From positions 62,001 through 126,000 of the forward strand of contig NZ_JAAZWC010000008.1 of NCBI RefSeq assembly GCF_013185195.1: a stretch of DNA of 64,000 bases. The letters are read 5' to 3'. Position numbers and translations under genes: made by a program. The DNA comes from Saccharibacillus qingshengii. GTDB taxonomy: Bacteria; Bacillota; Bacilli; Paenibacillales; Paenibacillaceae. Positions 37,524-47,637 of the stretch are shown here, one piece after another (position 1 is the stretch's first letter; each line of letters begins with the position of its first letter). The notes beneath the pieces were generated by a model that was given only the letters and a program-made list of their open reading frames with translations, had not been told where the DNA came from and did not search any database.

Positions 37524-38498
37524 TCAAGAGTTCGGTAAAGCCGGTCCGGACGCATACTGACCCATCCGGCGGAATTTCTCATACCGCTGGGCAATCAGCG
37601 TTTGGGCATCCAGCCCGCCGATCTCGCCCAGGTGGCGTTCCAGCGCTTCGCGGATCGCAAGTCCCGTCGCTTCATAGTCGCGGTGTGCGCCGCCTCTCGG
37701 TTCGGGAATGACTTCTTCGATCACCTTGAAGTCCAGCAGATCGGGTGCGGTGATCTTCATCGCTTCCGCCGCCTGGTCGGCTTTGGAAGCGTCTTTCCAC
37801 AGAATCGAAGCGGCTCCGTTCGGAGAAATAACCGAATAGATGGCATTTTCCAGCATCAGCACGCGGTTGCCCACGCCGACCGCTATCGCTCCGCCGCTGC
37901 CGCCTTCTCCGATCACGATGCAGATGACGGGAACTTTGAGCATGGCCATATCCATCATGCTGCGGGCGATCGCTTCCGATTGCCCGCGTTCTTCCGCCGT
38001 ATTGCCGGGATAAGCGCCTTTTGTATCGATAAAAGTCACGACCGGACGGCCGAATTTCTCGGCCTGTTTCATCAAGCGCTGCGCTTTGCGGTAGCCTTCC
38101 GGATGGGGACTGCCGAAGAAGCGGGCGATATTGTCTTTGGTATCCTTGCCGCGCTGGTGGCCGATGACCGTAACCGGACGGCCGCCAAAACGCGCAATAC
38201 CGGCTACAATCGCCATATCGTCGCCGTACATGCGGTCGCCGTGCAGTTCGACGAAATCGCTGAACACGTACGGAATCAAATCAAGCGTGGTCGGACGCTG
38301 GTGATGGCGCGCCAGGTGCATTTTTTGCGCCGGAGTGACATTTGTGTAAATATCCTGCTGCAGCTCGACATAACGTTCTTCCAGCCGGGAAATTTCGTCG
38401 CCGAAATCGATTCCTTTTTCCTGTCCGAACTGTTTGAGCTCGTCGATCTTCTTGCGCAGCTCTACCAGAGGCTGCTCAAACGCTAATTCTCCCGCCAT
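37524..38498 (-). CDS. accA: Acetyl-CoA carboxylase carboxyltransferase, alpha subunit
   Basis: A 324-residue subunit that with AccD transfers carboxyl from carboxybiotin to acetyl-CoA, the committed step of fatty-acid synthesis. Marks: [39 protein letters not shown], and [17 protein letters not shown] (oxyanion glycines). It follows accD by 3 bases, so the two subunits are made together. Confidence 0.97.
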   Translation of the reverse strand: MAGELAFEQPLVELRKKIDELKQFGQEKGIDFGDEISRLEERYVELQQDIYTNVTPAQKMHLARHHQRPTTLDLIPYVFSDFVELHGDRMYGDDMAIVAGIARFGGRPVTVIGHQRGKDTKDNIARFFGSPHPEGYRKAQRLMKQAEKFGRPVVTFIDTKGAYPGNTAEERGQSEAIARSMMDMAMLKVPVICIVIGEGGSGGAIAVGVGNRVLMLENAIYSVISPNGAASILWKDASKADQAAEAMKITAPDLLDFKVIEEVIPEPRGGAHRDYEATGLAIREALERHLGEIGGLDAQTLIAQRYEKFRRMGQYASGPALPNS

Positions 38499-38502
38499 TC
38501 GT

Positions 38503-39399
38503 CTAGAGCTCCTCCTTTTTACTGTGCATGCCGATCAGTTTGCCCAGCATCGTTTTCATTTCTTTGCGGTGCACGACCAAATCGAGCTGTCCGTGCTGCA
38601 TATTGAATTCTGCCGTCTGGAAATCGTCCGGCAGTTTCTGGCGGATGGTCTGCTCGATCACGAGCCGTCCGGCAAAACCGAAGGTCGTGCTCGGCTCCGC
38701 AATGATGATGTCTCCGAGCATCGCAAAACTGGCCGATACTCCGCCCATCGTCGGATCGGTAATCACCGAGAGATACAATCCGCCTTTTTCCGCGAACTGG
38801 CCCAAAGCCGCACTGGTCTTCGCCATCTGCATCAGACTGAGAATGCTCTCCTGCATCCGCGCTCCGCCCGAAGTCGAGAAAATGATCAGCGGCAGGCCGT
38901 ATTCGCCCGCATGCTCGATGATCCGTGTGATCTTCTCGCCGACGGCCGATCCCATACTGCCGCTGAAAAAGTCAAAACTCATGACGGCTACCGCAACCGG
39001 CTGGCCGTTGATCGCGCCTTCTCCGGTCACGACCGCTTCATTCAGCCCGGACTTCAGCTTCTGCTCCGCGAGCTTGCCGGCGTAACCGGGAAACTGCAGC
39101 GGATCGATAGACACCACATCGTTGTCGTGTTCCACGAAGCTGCCTTCGTCCAGGGTCATTGCGATACGTTCCCCCGCGTTCAGACGCATATGATGGCCGC
39201 AGGATGTGCATACTTTCAGGTTTTTCTCGAGTTCCTTGCTGTACTGTATCGCTCCGCACTTGCTGCATTTATTCATGAGCCCTTCCGGGATCTCCCGCTT
39301 GGGGCGCTGCTGCGTTTCCGCATCGCCGCCTCCGGCGCTGCGATCGGGAGGAAGGGTTGCGTACTTTCTTTTTTTCTGAAATAAATCCTTGAACACCAC
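38503..39399 (-). CDS. accD: Acetyl-CoA carboxylase carboxyltransferase, beta subunit
   Basis: A 298-residue partner of AccA. The N-terminal zinc ribbon has CSKC and CTSC, followed by the crotonase-like domain with [12 protein letters not shown] and [16 protein letters not shown]. The GTG at 39399 follows GAGG. It is 99 bases downstream of a small conserved gene and belongs to the dnaE-accD-accA run. Confidence 0.96.
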   Translation of the reverse strand: MVFKDLFQKKRKYATLPPDRSAGGGDAETQQRPKREIPEGLMNKCSKCGAIQYSKELEKNLKVCTSCGHHMRLNAGERIAMTLDEGSFVEHDNDVVSIDPLQFPGYAGKLAEQKLKSGLNEAVVTGEGAINGQPVAVAVMSFDFFSGSMGSAVGEKITRIIEHAGEYGLPLIIFSTSGGARMQESILSLMQMAKTSAALGQFAEKGGLYLSVITDPTMGGVSASFAMLGDIIIAEPSTTFGFAGRLVIEQTIRQKLPDDFQTAEFNMQHGQLDLVVHRKEMKTMLGKLIGMHSKKEEL

Positions 39400-39498
39400 T
39401 ACACCTCTTCAGCCGTTATTTGGCGGGCCTCGCCTTGAAGTTCGCTTCTGACAAACCGCACTGCTCTCTCGCTTCCAGCCCGGCCGGATCGGCTCGGG

Positions 39499-39687
39499 TC
39501 AAGGGTGCAGAATATGATTCAGCACCTCCTGGACCTCCTCGAGTTCACCGGAAGGAACCAGAATCTCGAACTGCTGCTTGGACATGTTGACGGGGCGGAT
39601 TTTGACGAGAAATCCTTCTTCGGTAAGCCTGCGCTCAAGCTTCTCCGCCAACTTGGCGGTAGAGGCGATATAGATCACCGTCCACAT
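39499..39687 (-). CDS. Small conserved protein of unknown function between dnaE and accD
   Basis: A 62-residue soluble protein, WTVIYIASTAKLAEKLE then LTEEGFLVKIRP and FEILVPSGELEEVQEVL. The beta-alpha-beta-beta-alpha pattern suggests a small ferredoxin-like or DUF2007-like fold, an inference from secondary structure only. ATG 39687 has GGGGGA 11 bases upstream; a TTG at 39693 is closer and also possible. It has its own ribosome site and good codon use, and sits in a conserved operon position, so I regard it as real. Confidence 0.7.
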   Translation of the reverse strand: MWTVIYIASTAKLAEKLERRLTEEGFLVKIRPVNMSKQQFEILVPSGELEEVQEVLNHILHP

Positions 39688-39897
39688 GAACAATATGTCC
39701 CCCTTGTCGACTGTCCGTATGAACCCGTTTCCTCTGCATAATGGCTTAATGATACCATAAGGCTCTTTTTTTTAGCAACAGAATCGGCGGCCGGTCTGGC
39801 TAGAGCCTCGCCGCCGGAACAAAAACGCACAGACCGGATCCGCGCATCGGGGGATGCGCAGGTCCGGTCCAATGCGAAGAAGGAACGGTTAAATTCT

Positions 39898-42800
39898 CTA
39901 TTTGACCCGGACGGTTCCGCTGCCGAGCAGTTCTTCCATCTGGCTGAACAGCTCCGGCGAAGGTTCGATCCGGTAGGCGTCGCTCAAGGCCATCAGCTTC
40001 TGCGTATCTTCATAGAACAGTACGGTCGGCATCGTGCCCGGATGGGTCTGCAGCATGGTCTTGAGCGTCTCGAGCAGCTCGGAACTGCGGCGGTCCGACG
40101 CAATCTTGACGAAGACGCGCTGCGGCGTACCGCCGGTTGGGGCCGGCGCTTTGCCGCCCGCGGCGCCGGACTTTGCACCTGCAGGCGCAGGTGCTGCGGC
40201 GTTTCCCGCCGAAGCCTTCGGGCCGCTGCGGGAAGATCGGGCCGGACGGCTCGGGCCGCCGCCGCGCGATTCGCCGCGGGCCAGCAGGCTGCGTACGGAG
40301 TCTTCGCCGAGCGGCAGGACGGTATCCGCGAGCAGCTTGAAGCCTTCATCCTGCTGTTGGACCTTCGCCCGCAGTGCGACCAGCGCGCCCGGCTGCATGA
40401 TTTCCTGACTTCGTTTCCACACTTCGGGGAACATCACGAGCTCGCAGCGCTCGATCTGGTCTTCGATCTCCGCGAAAGCCATCGCCTTGCCCTGCTTGGT
40501 TGTGATCGTCTTCAAGCTGACGACCATACCGGCGGTCACCGTGTGGCTCTCGTCCGGCGCCTCGCCGAGTTCCATCAGCTTCTGCACGCCGGGCTCGCCG
40601 AGCAGCGTTTCGTAATCGTCCAGCGGATGGCCGGACAAATACAAGCCAAGCAGCTCGCGCTCTAGATCGAGCTGTTCCGACGACGTGTAATCGCGTACGT
40701 CGGGGTATTCGATCTCCCAGTTCGGCGTCTCCACGAAATCGAACATCTGGATCTGGAAATCTTCGCGCTCTTTTCGCCATTTGGCGGCGGCGTCGAGCGC
40801 TTCGTCCAGCATGGCGAGCAGCTGTGCCCGGTGACCGGGCAGCGAATCGAACGCGCCAGCCTGGATCAGCGCTTCGATCACGCGCCGGTTGCAGGTCTTG
40901 GGATCGACGCGGCGGCAAAAGTCGAGCAGGCTGTCGAACGGGCGCTCCGCGCGTTCGTCCATCACGTTTCGAATCGCGTTCGTGCCGACGTTCTTGATCG
41001 CGGCAAGGCCAAAGCGCAGACTTGCCGCGCCGTCTTCGTCGGAAGGCGTGAACAGCATGCCGCTCTTGTTCACGTCGGGCGGCAGCACCGGAATATTCAT
41101 CCGGCGCGTCTCGACGACGTATTCGGCCACCTTGCGGTGGTTGCCGGTCACGGCGGCGAGCATCGATGCCATGAATTCGACCGGGTAATGCGCTTTGAGA
41201 TAGGCGGTCTGGAACGCCAGCACGCCGTAGGCGGCAGCATGGGCACGCGGGAAGCCGTAATCGGCGAAGCGTACGATCATGTCGTACACTTTGTTGGCGT
41301 CTTCTTCGCTGTAGTCCTGCCCCAGGCTGCCGCGCACGAAGTGGCCGCGTTCTTCGTCGAGCGTCTCGCGCTTTTTCTTCGAGACGGCCCGGCGCAGCAG
41401 ATCCGCTTCGCCGAGCGAGAATCCGGCCATCGTCGAAGCGATCTGCATGATTTGTTCCTGATACACGATAATGCCGTGCGTATCTTCCAGAATCGGCTTG
41501 AGGTCTTCGTGCGGATAATCCGCGGCGACCAGGCCGTGCTTGACCTGGATATAGTTCGGGATGAATTCCATCGGGCCCGGACGGTACAGCGCCACAACCG
41601 AGATAATATCCTCGATTACCGAAGGTTTCATCTCTTTCATCACCCTGCGAATCCCCGGCGACTCGAGCTGGAATACGCCGGTCGTATCGCCCCGGCCCAG
41701 CAGTTCATAAGTGCCGGGATCGTTCTCGGACACGGCTTTGAAATCGACCGCCGCTCCGGTACGCTCGGCGATCCATTTCTGGCAGCGTTCGATGATCGAC
41801 AGCGTGCGCAGTCCGAGGAAGTCCATTTTGAGCAGGCCGACCGCTTCCAGACTTTCCATCGGATACTGGGTCAGCGCCGTCTTCTCTCCGCCTTCCTGCA
41901 GCGGGACGTAATCCGTCAGAGGTCCCCGCGCGATCACGACGCCGGCGGCGTGCGTCGAAGCATGCCGCGGCATGCCTTCGACCCGCCGCGCCGTCTCGAT
42001 CAGACGTTTCGCGTCGGGAGACGCTTCCAGTCTATCGCGCAGCGCCGCATTCTGGGTCAGGGCACGCTCGATCGTCATGCCGACCTGTACCGGAATCAGT
42101 TTGGCCGTCTTGTCGACTTCGCCGTAAGGCAGCGCCAATACGCGGCCGACGTCGCGCACCGCCGCGCGGGCGGCCAGCGTACCGAAGGTGATAATCTGTG
42201 CGACACGGTCCGATCCGTATTTGTCGGTCACGTAAGCGATGACTTCGTCGCGGCGTTCGTCGCTGAAATCGATATCGATATCGGGCATCGTGATCCGTGC
42301 CGGATTCAGGAACCGTTCGAACAGCAGATTGTATTTGATCGGATCGACATCCGTAATGTTCAGCGCGTAGGCCACGAGGCTGCCCGCGGACGAACCCCGG
42401 CCCGGACCCGTGACAATCCCCTGCTCATGCGCGTAGCGGATAAAGTCCCAGACGATCAGGAAATAATCGGAAAATCCCATCGTTCCAATGACGCCAAGCT
42501 CATACTCCAGCCGTTCGTCCAGTTTGCTCCGATGGGCGGCGTCTTCCCAGCCCGGCAGGTGCGCGTAACGGCGCTCCAAGCCTTCTTGGCACAGATCGAT
42601 CAAATACTGCTGCGGCGATTTGCCTTCCGGCAGCGGCTGGTATTCCGGCAGGATCGAGCGGCCGAGTTCGATCTCCAGTTCGCATTCCTCCGCAATCTTC
42701 GCCGTGTTGGCCAGCGCCTGCGGCAGATGCGGGAACAGCCGCGCCATTTCTTCGCCGGTCTTGAGATAGAGCTGGCGCGTCGGAATACGGAACCGTTCTT

Positions 42801-43494
42801 CGTCCTCCATCGTTTTGCCGGTACCGATACAGATCAGAACGTCTTGGATCTCGGCATCCGGTTCGGACAGATAATGCGAATCGTTGGTCGCAATCAGCTC
42901 CACGCCGATTTCCTGGGCCAGCGCGATCAGCATCGGATTGACTTTTTTCTGTTCGGCCAATCCGTGATCCTGCAGCTCGATATAGAAGTTCTCCCCGAAA
43001 ATCTCTTGGTAGCGCAGCGCCGCCGCTTTGGCTTCTTCGGGACGCCCGTTCAGGAAATGCTGCGGAATCTCGCCGCCGATACATGCGCTCGTACAGACGA
43101 TGCCTTCGCTGTAGCGCTTCAGCACTTCTCGGTCGATTCTCGGTTTGTAGTGGAAGCCTTCGAGATGGCCGGCCGAGCAGATCTTCATCAGGTTGCGGTA
43201 ACCCGTCTCGTTTTTGGCCAGGAGAAGCAGGTGGTAGATCGGCTGTTCTTTGCGGCTGGCCCGTTCATGCCGCGAGGCCGACGTGTAATAAGCCTCGAAA
43301 CCGATGATCGGCTTGATCCCGGCGGCCCGGCAGGCTTTGTAAAACGGAATGGCGCCGTACATGACGCCGTGGTCGGTCAGCGCGAGCGACTTCATGCCAA
43401 GCTCGGCCGCACGGCCCACCAGTTCCTTGATCCTCGCCGCTCCGTCGAGCAGGCTGTATTCGCTGTGCACATGCAGATGGACAAAATCGTTCAT
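39898..43494 (-). CDS. dnaE: DNA polymerase III alpha subunit, DnaE type
   Basis: A 1198-residue replicative polymerase subunit. The PHP domain opens FVHLHVHSEYSLLDG and includes ALTDHGVMYG. The palm has catalytic aspartates in MPDIDIDFSDERRDEV. Helix-hairpin-helix, fingers and an OB domain follow, with OB near residues 1000-1080. Between the OB and the C-terminal segment is a ~50-residue Ala/Gly/Pro/Ser/Arg-rich linker (about 1092-1140). In low-GC Gram-positives DnaE works with PolC in lagging-strand priming. It heads the accD-accA run. Confidence 0.96.
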   Translation of the reverse strand: MNDFVHLHVHSEYSLLDGAARIKELVGRAAELGMKSLALTDHGVMYGAIPFYKACRAAGIKPIIGFEAYYTSASRHERASRKEQPIYHLLLLAKNETGYRNLMKICSAGHLEGFHYKPRIDREVLKRYSEGIVCTSACIGGEIPQHFLNGRPEEAKAAALRYQEIFGENFYIELQDHGLAEQKKVNPMLIALAQEIGVELIATNDSHYLSEPDAEIQDVLICIGTGKTMEDEERFRIPTRQLYLKTGEEMARLFPHLPQALANTAKIAEECELEIELGRSILPEYQPLPEGKSPQQYLIDLCQEGLERRYAHLPGWEDAAHRSKLDERLEYELGVIGTMGFSDYFLIVWDFIRYAHEQGIVTGPGRGSSAGSLVAYALNITDVDPIKYNLLFERFLNPARITMPDIDIDFSDERRDEVIAYVTDKYGSDRVAQIITFGTLAARAAVRDVGRVLALPYGEVDKTAKLIPVQVGMTIERALTQNAALRDRLEASPDAKRLIETARRVEGMPRHASTHAAGVVIARGPLTDYVPLQEGGEKTALTQYPMESLEAVGLLKMDFLGLRTLSIIERCQKWIAERTGAAVDFKAVSENDPGTYELLGRGDTTGVFQLESPGIRRVMKEMKPSVIEDIISVVALYRPGPMEFIPNYIQVKHGLVAADYPHEDLKPILEDTHGIIVYQEQIMQIASTMAGFSLGEADLLRRAVSKKKRETLDEERGHFVRGSLGQDYSEEDANKVYDMIVRFADYGFPRAHAAAYGVLAFQTAYLKAHYPVEFMASMLAAVTGNHRKVAEYVVETRRMNIPVLPPDVNKSGMLFTPSDEDGAASLRFGLAAIKNVGTNAIRNVMDERAERPFDSLLDFCRRVDPKTCNRRVIEALIQAGAFDSLPGHRAQLLAMLDEALDAAAKWRKEREDFQIQMFDFVETPNWEIEYPDVRDYTSSEQLDLERELLGLYLSGHPLDDYETLLGEPGVQKLMELGEAPDESHTVTAGMVVSLKTITTKQGKAMAFAEIEDQIERCELVMFPEVWKRSQEIMQPGALVALRAKVQQQDEGFKLLADTVLPLGEDSVRSLLARGESRGGGPSRPARSSRSGPKASAGNAAAPAPAGAKSGAAGGKAPAPTGGTPQRVFVKIASDRRSSELLETLKTMLQTHPGTMPTVLFYEDTQKLMALSDAYRIEPSPELFSQMEELLGSGTVRVK

Positions 43495-43562
43495 GCGGGC
43501 GTTCCCCCTTTTCCGTTCGTTGTCGCCGTTTGGGCTTTATATTTGGGTTGAGTTTGTATCGT

Positions 43563-44897
43563 TCAGCCGTTTTCGATCGAATGCAGCGTCATCATCGCTT
43601 TGGCTACCGTCTGTTCTTCGTGCGAAATCGCGATTTCCAAACGGCAGATCCGGCGGCCGACTTCCAGAACGATCGGCATGACCGATACGGCATCTTCAAT
43701 CTGGACAGGGCGGATAAAATACGTGCTCATATTGTCTACGACATAATCGTTGCCGCTGTGATCTTTGGCCATACGCAGCGCGGCCTGAATCATGACCGAA
43801 GTCATGATCCCTTCCGAGATCGTGCCGAGGTCCGTCGCCATCTGCGGGGTGATGAATCCATGGAAAAAGAGTCGGCCGTCCGCGTCCCGCTCTTCCGCAA
43901 ACCCGTTCCAGATCAGGTGGTCGAACGTCTCGCCGAGGCTGCTCTGCTCGCGCGCATCGCGCATCGCCTGAAGCACTTCGCGCCGCGTCAGTACCCCGGC
44001 CAGCTTGCGGTTGCGGTCGACGACCGGCAGAAAATCGATACCTTCCCAGGTCATGATCTGCGCCGCAGAAGCCAGGGAGGTCAGCATGCCGGCCGTTACC
44101 GGACTGCGCACCATTGCCCGTTCGATCGTATGTCCCGGTTCTACGCTCTCGATGTCTTTGCGGCTCACGATACCGAGAACCCGGTTCCATTCGTCGGTCA
44201 CCGGGAAGCTGTTCTCGCCGGTCCGCTCCGCCACGCGCCGGAAATCTTCCGCCGTACTGGTCGCTTTCAGCGAATACGGTTTGGATTTCAGGCCTACCAA
44301 ATCTTCCACCAGCATAATTTTCTTTTTGATCAGACGGTCGAAGATCGCCCGGTTGATCATCGAGGCGACCGTAAACGTATCGTGCCGCGAAGAGATGATC
44401 GGCAGACCGAGACGGTCGGCCAGGCTTTTGACTTCGCGGCTTGTTCCGAATCCGCCGGTAATCAGGACGCCCGCTCCGTGCTCGATGGCAAGCGAGTGCG
44501 CATTTTCCCGGTTGCCGACGATCAATAGGCTTCCCATATCGATATAACGGGCCATTGCGTCCACTTTCATAGCGCCGATCACGTATTTATTCAGCGTAAT
44601 GGACAGCCCTTCGACACCGCCCAGTACATGCCCTTCCACAATATCGACCACATCCGCAAAGGTCAGCTGGTCCGTGATATTGCGCGGTTTTTTCTCGACG
44701 CGAACGGTGCCGATCCGTTCTTTGGTAATCACGATGCCGAGCGTTTCCGCTTCTTTGACGGCCCGATAGGCAGTCCCTTCGCTGACGCCCATTTCTTTGG
44801 CCAGCTTACGGACCGAGATCTTGGTGCCGACCTTGAGCTGCTCGATATGCTGCAGCAGTTGTTCGTGTTTCGTCACGGTTTGCTCATGCCCTTCCAA
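43563..44897 (-). CDS. ytoI: YtoI-type HTH/DRTGG/CBS/hotdog regulator
   Basis: A 444-residue multidomain protein with the architecture of B. subtilis YtoI, also near dnaE there. N-terminal winged helix (ISVRKLAKEMGVSEGTAYRAVKEAE), DRTGG domain (~75-185), two CBS motifs (~195-310; FPVTDEWNRVLGIVSRKDI and FLPVVDRNRKLAGVLTRREV, each split here) and a C-terminal hotdog domain (~330-440). CBS pairs bind adenylate-type ligands, so nucleotide-sensing transcription control is likely. The function is not established. The nrnA and ytrIH genes that separate ytoI from dnaE in Bacillus are missing here. Confidence 0.87.
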   Translation of the reverse strand: MEGHEQTVTKHEQLLQHIEQLKVGTKISVRKLAKEMGVSEGTAYRAVKEAETLGIVITKERIGTVRVEKKPRNITDQLTFADVVDIVEGHVLGGVEGLSITLNKYVIGAMKVDAMARYIDMGSLLIVGNRENAHSLAIEHGAGVLITGGFGTSREVKSLADRLGLPIISSRHDTFTVASMINRAIFDRLIKKKIMLVEDLVGLKSKPYSLKATSTAEDFRRVAERTGENSFPVTDEWNRVLGIVSRKDIESVEPGHTIERAMVRSPVTAGMLTSLASAAQIMTWEGIDFLPVVDRNRKLAGVLTRREVLQAMRDAREQSSLGETFDHLIWNGFAEERDADGRLFFHGFITPQMATDLGTISEGIMTSVMIQAALRMAKDHSGNDYVVDNMSTYFIRPVQIEDAVSVMPIVLEVGRRICRLEIAISHEEQTVAKAMMTLHSIENG

Positions 44898-44995
44898 CTG
44901 TTGTACTCCTCTCCAGAAATCTGTATTAGACTGTACCTATATTATATCACAAATATCGGTATTGGAAATCAGTCCGACTGGAGCGAAGTGACAAC

Positions 44996-45029
44996 AAAAA
45001 GCCCCGATTCCCAAAAAGGAAACCGGAGC
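44996..45029 (-). terminator. Terminator of the ylbF-like gene
   Basis: An imperfect GC-rich stem (45001-45011 with 45018-45029) and TTTTTGTTG on the minus strand. Confidence 0.6.
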
Positions 45030-45065
45030 CCGGTCTTGGCCGGTTCAAGCGGCGGAGCCGTTGAT

Positions 45066-45410
45066 TCAGCCTTGGCCGTACATGTTGGCCAAGCTGTCGG
45101 AAATAATCTTGTTCACGTCCTGGATGATGACGCTCAGACGCTGCTCGGCATCAAAAAGGCGGCGGATATTCAAATTCAGGCTGAGCACTTCGAACAGCTT
45201 CTCCATTTGTTCCATCTCGTCCTGGGGAGGCATATCGCCGCTCATGATCCGCTGCTGGATCGTCATCTGCCGGGTACGGAAATCGTCGAGCATGCGTTTG
45301 CTCTCGGCATCGGCTTCGATCAGTTTCAGTGCCGAAGTGATATCCTGAACTTCCTGGCTTTCTTGAAGCGATTTTGCAAGATCGTGCGCTTTATCGTAAA
45401 TGTTCGTCAT
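45066..45410 (-). CDS. YlbF/YmcA family protein
   Basis: A 114-residue, almost entirely helical protein of the YlbF/YmcA family. In B. subtilis YlbF and YmcA with YaaT form the Y-complex that supports RNase Y-dependent mRNA processing and competence/biofilm development. This paralogue has the family's amphipathic helices and short central MSGDMPPQDEMEQ turn. Which paralogue it represents cannot be told without comparison. It lies 54 bases after a HAD phosphatase gene. Confidence 0.83.
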   Translation of the reverse strand: MTNIYDKAHDLAKSLQESQEVQDITSALKLIEADAESKRMLDDFRTRQMTIQQRIMSGDMPPQDEMEQMEKLFEVLSLNLNIRRLFDAEQRLSVIIQDVNKIISDSLANMYGQG

Positions 45411-45464
45411 TTCGTTTCGTCTCCTCTGGTTGTTCGATTTGTGGATCTGCGTGCTGCAATTCGC

Positions 45465-46157
45465 TTAAGCGGATGGAGCGTTATCGTACAGTTCGAGCAG
45501 CTGCCCAAACTTCGTGATTTTCACATCCGCGTCTTCCAGCTCTTTGTTGGCTCCGAAATCGGCATATGCGCAGCCGATCACACCCAAGCCGTTTCCGCGG
45601 CCTGCCTGAACGTCCGACGAACGGTCCCCGACCATCCAGGCGCTGTTCACACCGTGGTTCTTGAGCAGCATTTCGACCAGCAGCACTTTGGTCGCGGTCT
45701 GATATTCGCCCGCGCTGTACTGCGATTCGAACAGCGACGCAATTCCCAGTGCGTCGGACACGCCTTTTACGTAGCCTTCCAGGCCGTTGCTGGCTACGAA
45801 CAGGCGCACGCCGCGTTCCCGCAGCTGCTCCAGCGTTTCCTTGACATCCGGGTACAGCAATGCTTCTCCGCCTTTGAGCACTTCCAACTGCAGGTCGAGC
45901 AGCAGATCGTTCGCCCGGCTGCGTACGTTCTCGTCGGCATCGGGAATCACAATCTTCCAGATTTCTTCGAGCAGCATCCCCAGACTTCCGAGAATCAGAC
46001 GCTCCGGCGGCGTTTCCCCCGTGTAGAGCCCTTCGGCCCGCAGAATATCGAACATTTGATGATAGGCCGGCAGCAGTGCCGTTTCCGTCTGGAACAGCGT
46101 GCCGTCCATATCAAAAATCATCGCTTCCGGTTTGTACAGACGTGTTTCGTTTGGCAT
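45465..46157 (-). CDS. HAD-superfamily phosphatase
   Basis: A 230-residue haloacid-dehalogenase-like hydrolase: motif I FDMDGTLF (nucleophile Asp), motif II VASNGLEGY, motif III Lys in YQTATK and motif IV MVGDRSSDVQAG. The helical cap sits after motif I, as in phosphoglycolate- or nucleotidase-like members. The substrate is unknown. It lies between the CNNM-type gene and the ylbF-like gene. Confidence 0.9.
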   Translation of the reverse strand: MPNETRLYKPEAMIFDMDGTLFQTETALLPAYHQMFDILRAEGLYTGETPPERLILGSLGMLLEEIWKIVIPDADENVRSRANDLLLDLQLEVLKGGEALLYPDVKETLEQLRERGVRLFVASNGLEGYVKGVSDALGIASLFESQYSAGEYQTATKVLLVEMLLKNHGVNSAWMVGDRSSDVQAGRGNGLGVIGCAYADFGANKELEDADVKITKFGQLLELYDNAPSA

Positions 46158-46178
46158 AGTTACCTTTCATCCTCCCCC

Positions 46179-46211
46179 AAAAACGAGGCGGGGCGATCAA
46201 TCATCGCCCCG
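46179..46211 (-). terminator. Terminator overlapping the CNNM gene stop
   Basis: A 9-bp stem CGGGGCGAT/ATCGCCCCG (46189-46197 with 46203-46211) and five T residues on the minus strand; the stem includes the last codons. Confidence 0.7.
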
Positions 46212-47561
46212 GCCGTTTTCTTCTTCGTCTTCTTCGCCCTGCTCCGCTTCTGTGTGCGGTTTGTGGATATGGACCCGGGTAATGCGCAGCCGCTCGGCTT
46301 CGGCGACTTCGAACGTGATGCCTCCGAATTCGACCGTCTGTCCCGGCAGCGGATTGCCTTCAAGCTCCTTAAACATCCAGCCGCCGATCGAATCGACCTC
46401 TTCGTCATCGATCTCGGCACCCGTCAGATCGTTGACGTCTTCGATCAGCAGCCGGCCATCCACCGAGATCAGATCGCCGATCATTTCGATTTCGGGACGT
46501 TCGTTCTCGAATTCGTCATACAGGTCGCCTACGATTTCTTCCAGAATTTCTTCCGCCGTCAGCAGACCTGCGGTTCCGCCGTATTCATCCACGACGAGCG
46601 TCAGCTGCGCTCTTTTTTGCTGCATCAATCGAAGCACATGGCTGATTTCCATCGACTCGGGCACATTCAGGATCGGCCGGACCAGTTTGCGCAAGTTCGG
46701 TTCCGTTCCCTGCGGCCAGAGCAGAATATCGGTGATATGTACGAAACCGATAATCCGGTCTTTGTCTTCGATCGCTACCGGATACCGCGAATGCCGCGTT
46801 TCCGTAATGATCTTCAAATTTTCTTTTAGCGGAAGATTCACATACAGGCAGTCCATATCCGTCCGCGGAAGCATAACCTCGCGCGCCAGCATATCCGAAA
46901 AATCAAAGATATTGTCCATCAATTTGACTTCTTCCAGATCGATCGCGCCGCTTTTGGCACTCTGGTTCATAAGGATCCGGATTTCTTCTTCCGAATGGGC
47001 CGCATCCGCTTCGCCGGCCGGCTGAATACCGAACAACCGCAGGAACGCATTCGCGGCATGGTTGAGCAGCCAGATGACCGGCAGGAATACGTAATAGAAT
47101 ACCAGCAGCGGCCCGGCCAGCACAAGCGACGTCCCTTCGGACTTCTGGATCGCCAGCGATTTGGGCGCAAGCTCTCCGAGCACGATATGCAAAAAGGTGA
47201 TGATCGCAAACCCGATAGCCACGGACACGCCCGAGATCAGTCCTTCATCCGTAAAGCCCATCTGATACATCAGAGGTTCGACCAACAGTTCGGAAACGGC
47301 CGGCTCGCCGAGCCAACCGAGTCCGAGCGACGTCAAAGTAATGCCGAGTTGGGTCGCGGACAGGTAAGCATCAAGCCGGCCGGCTACTTTGAGTGCGTAG
47401 GGAGCCAGCCGGTTCCCTTCGCTGTTCAGCTGGGTCAGCCGGGAATGGCGAACTTTGACGAGCGAAAATTCCGCGGCGACGAATACACCGTTCAAGAGAA
47501 CCAGAAGCAGGACCAAAAATAAATTAATCGCCAAGGTTCCCAGTTCTATCTCGTGGCCCAA
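46197..47561 (-). CDS. CNNM/CorC-family membrane protein (DUF21-CBS-CorC_HlyC)
   Basis: A 454-residue protein with an N-terminal DUF21 domain of about four membrane segments, a CBS pair (~205-330; VMLPRTDMDCLYVN, DEYGGTAGLLTAEE) and a C-terminal CorC_HlyC domain (~345-430). The family is usually annotated hemolysin-like, but several members export magnesium or cobalt (CNNM, MpfA), the more likely role. The last ~20 residues are acidic. It is followed by its terminator. Confidence 0.9.
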   Translation of the reverse strand: MGHEIELGTLAINLFLVLLLVLLNGVFVAAEFSLVKVRHSRLTQLNSEGNRLAPYALKVAGRLDAYLSATQLGITLTSLGLGWLGEPAVSELLVEPLMYQMGFTDEGLISGVSVAIGFAIITFLHIVLGELAPKSLAIQKSEGTSLVLAGPLLVFYYVFLPVIWLLNHAANAFLRLFGIQPAGEADAAHSEEEIRILMNQSAKSGAIDLEEVKLMDNIFDFSDMLAREVMLPRTDMDCLYVNLPLKENLKIITETRHSRYPVAIEDKDRIIGFVHITDILLWPQGTEPNLRKLVRPILNVPESMEISHVLRLMQQKRAQLTLVVDEYGGTAGLLTAEEILEEIVGDLYDEFENERPEIEMIGDLISVDGRLLIEDVNDLTGAEIDDEEVDSIGGWMFKELEGNPLPGQTVEFGGITFEVAEAERLRITRVHIHKPHTEAEQGEEDEEENGRGDD

Positions 47562-47637
47562 TGAAATCTCCCCTTTTCTTCAGCGCAGGGTTTCCGCGAT
47601 CCCGATATACGGCGGCTCGCCGAAACCCGCGGCCGGT

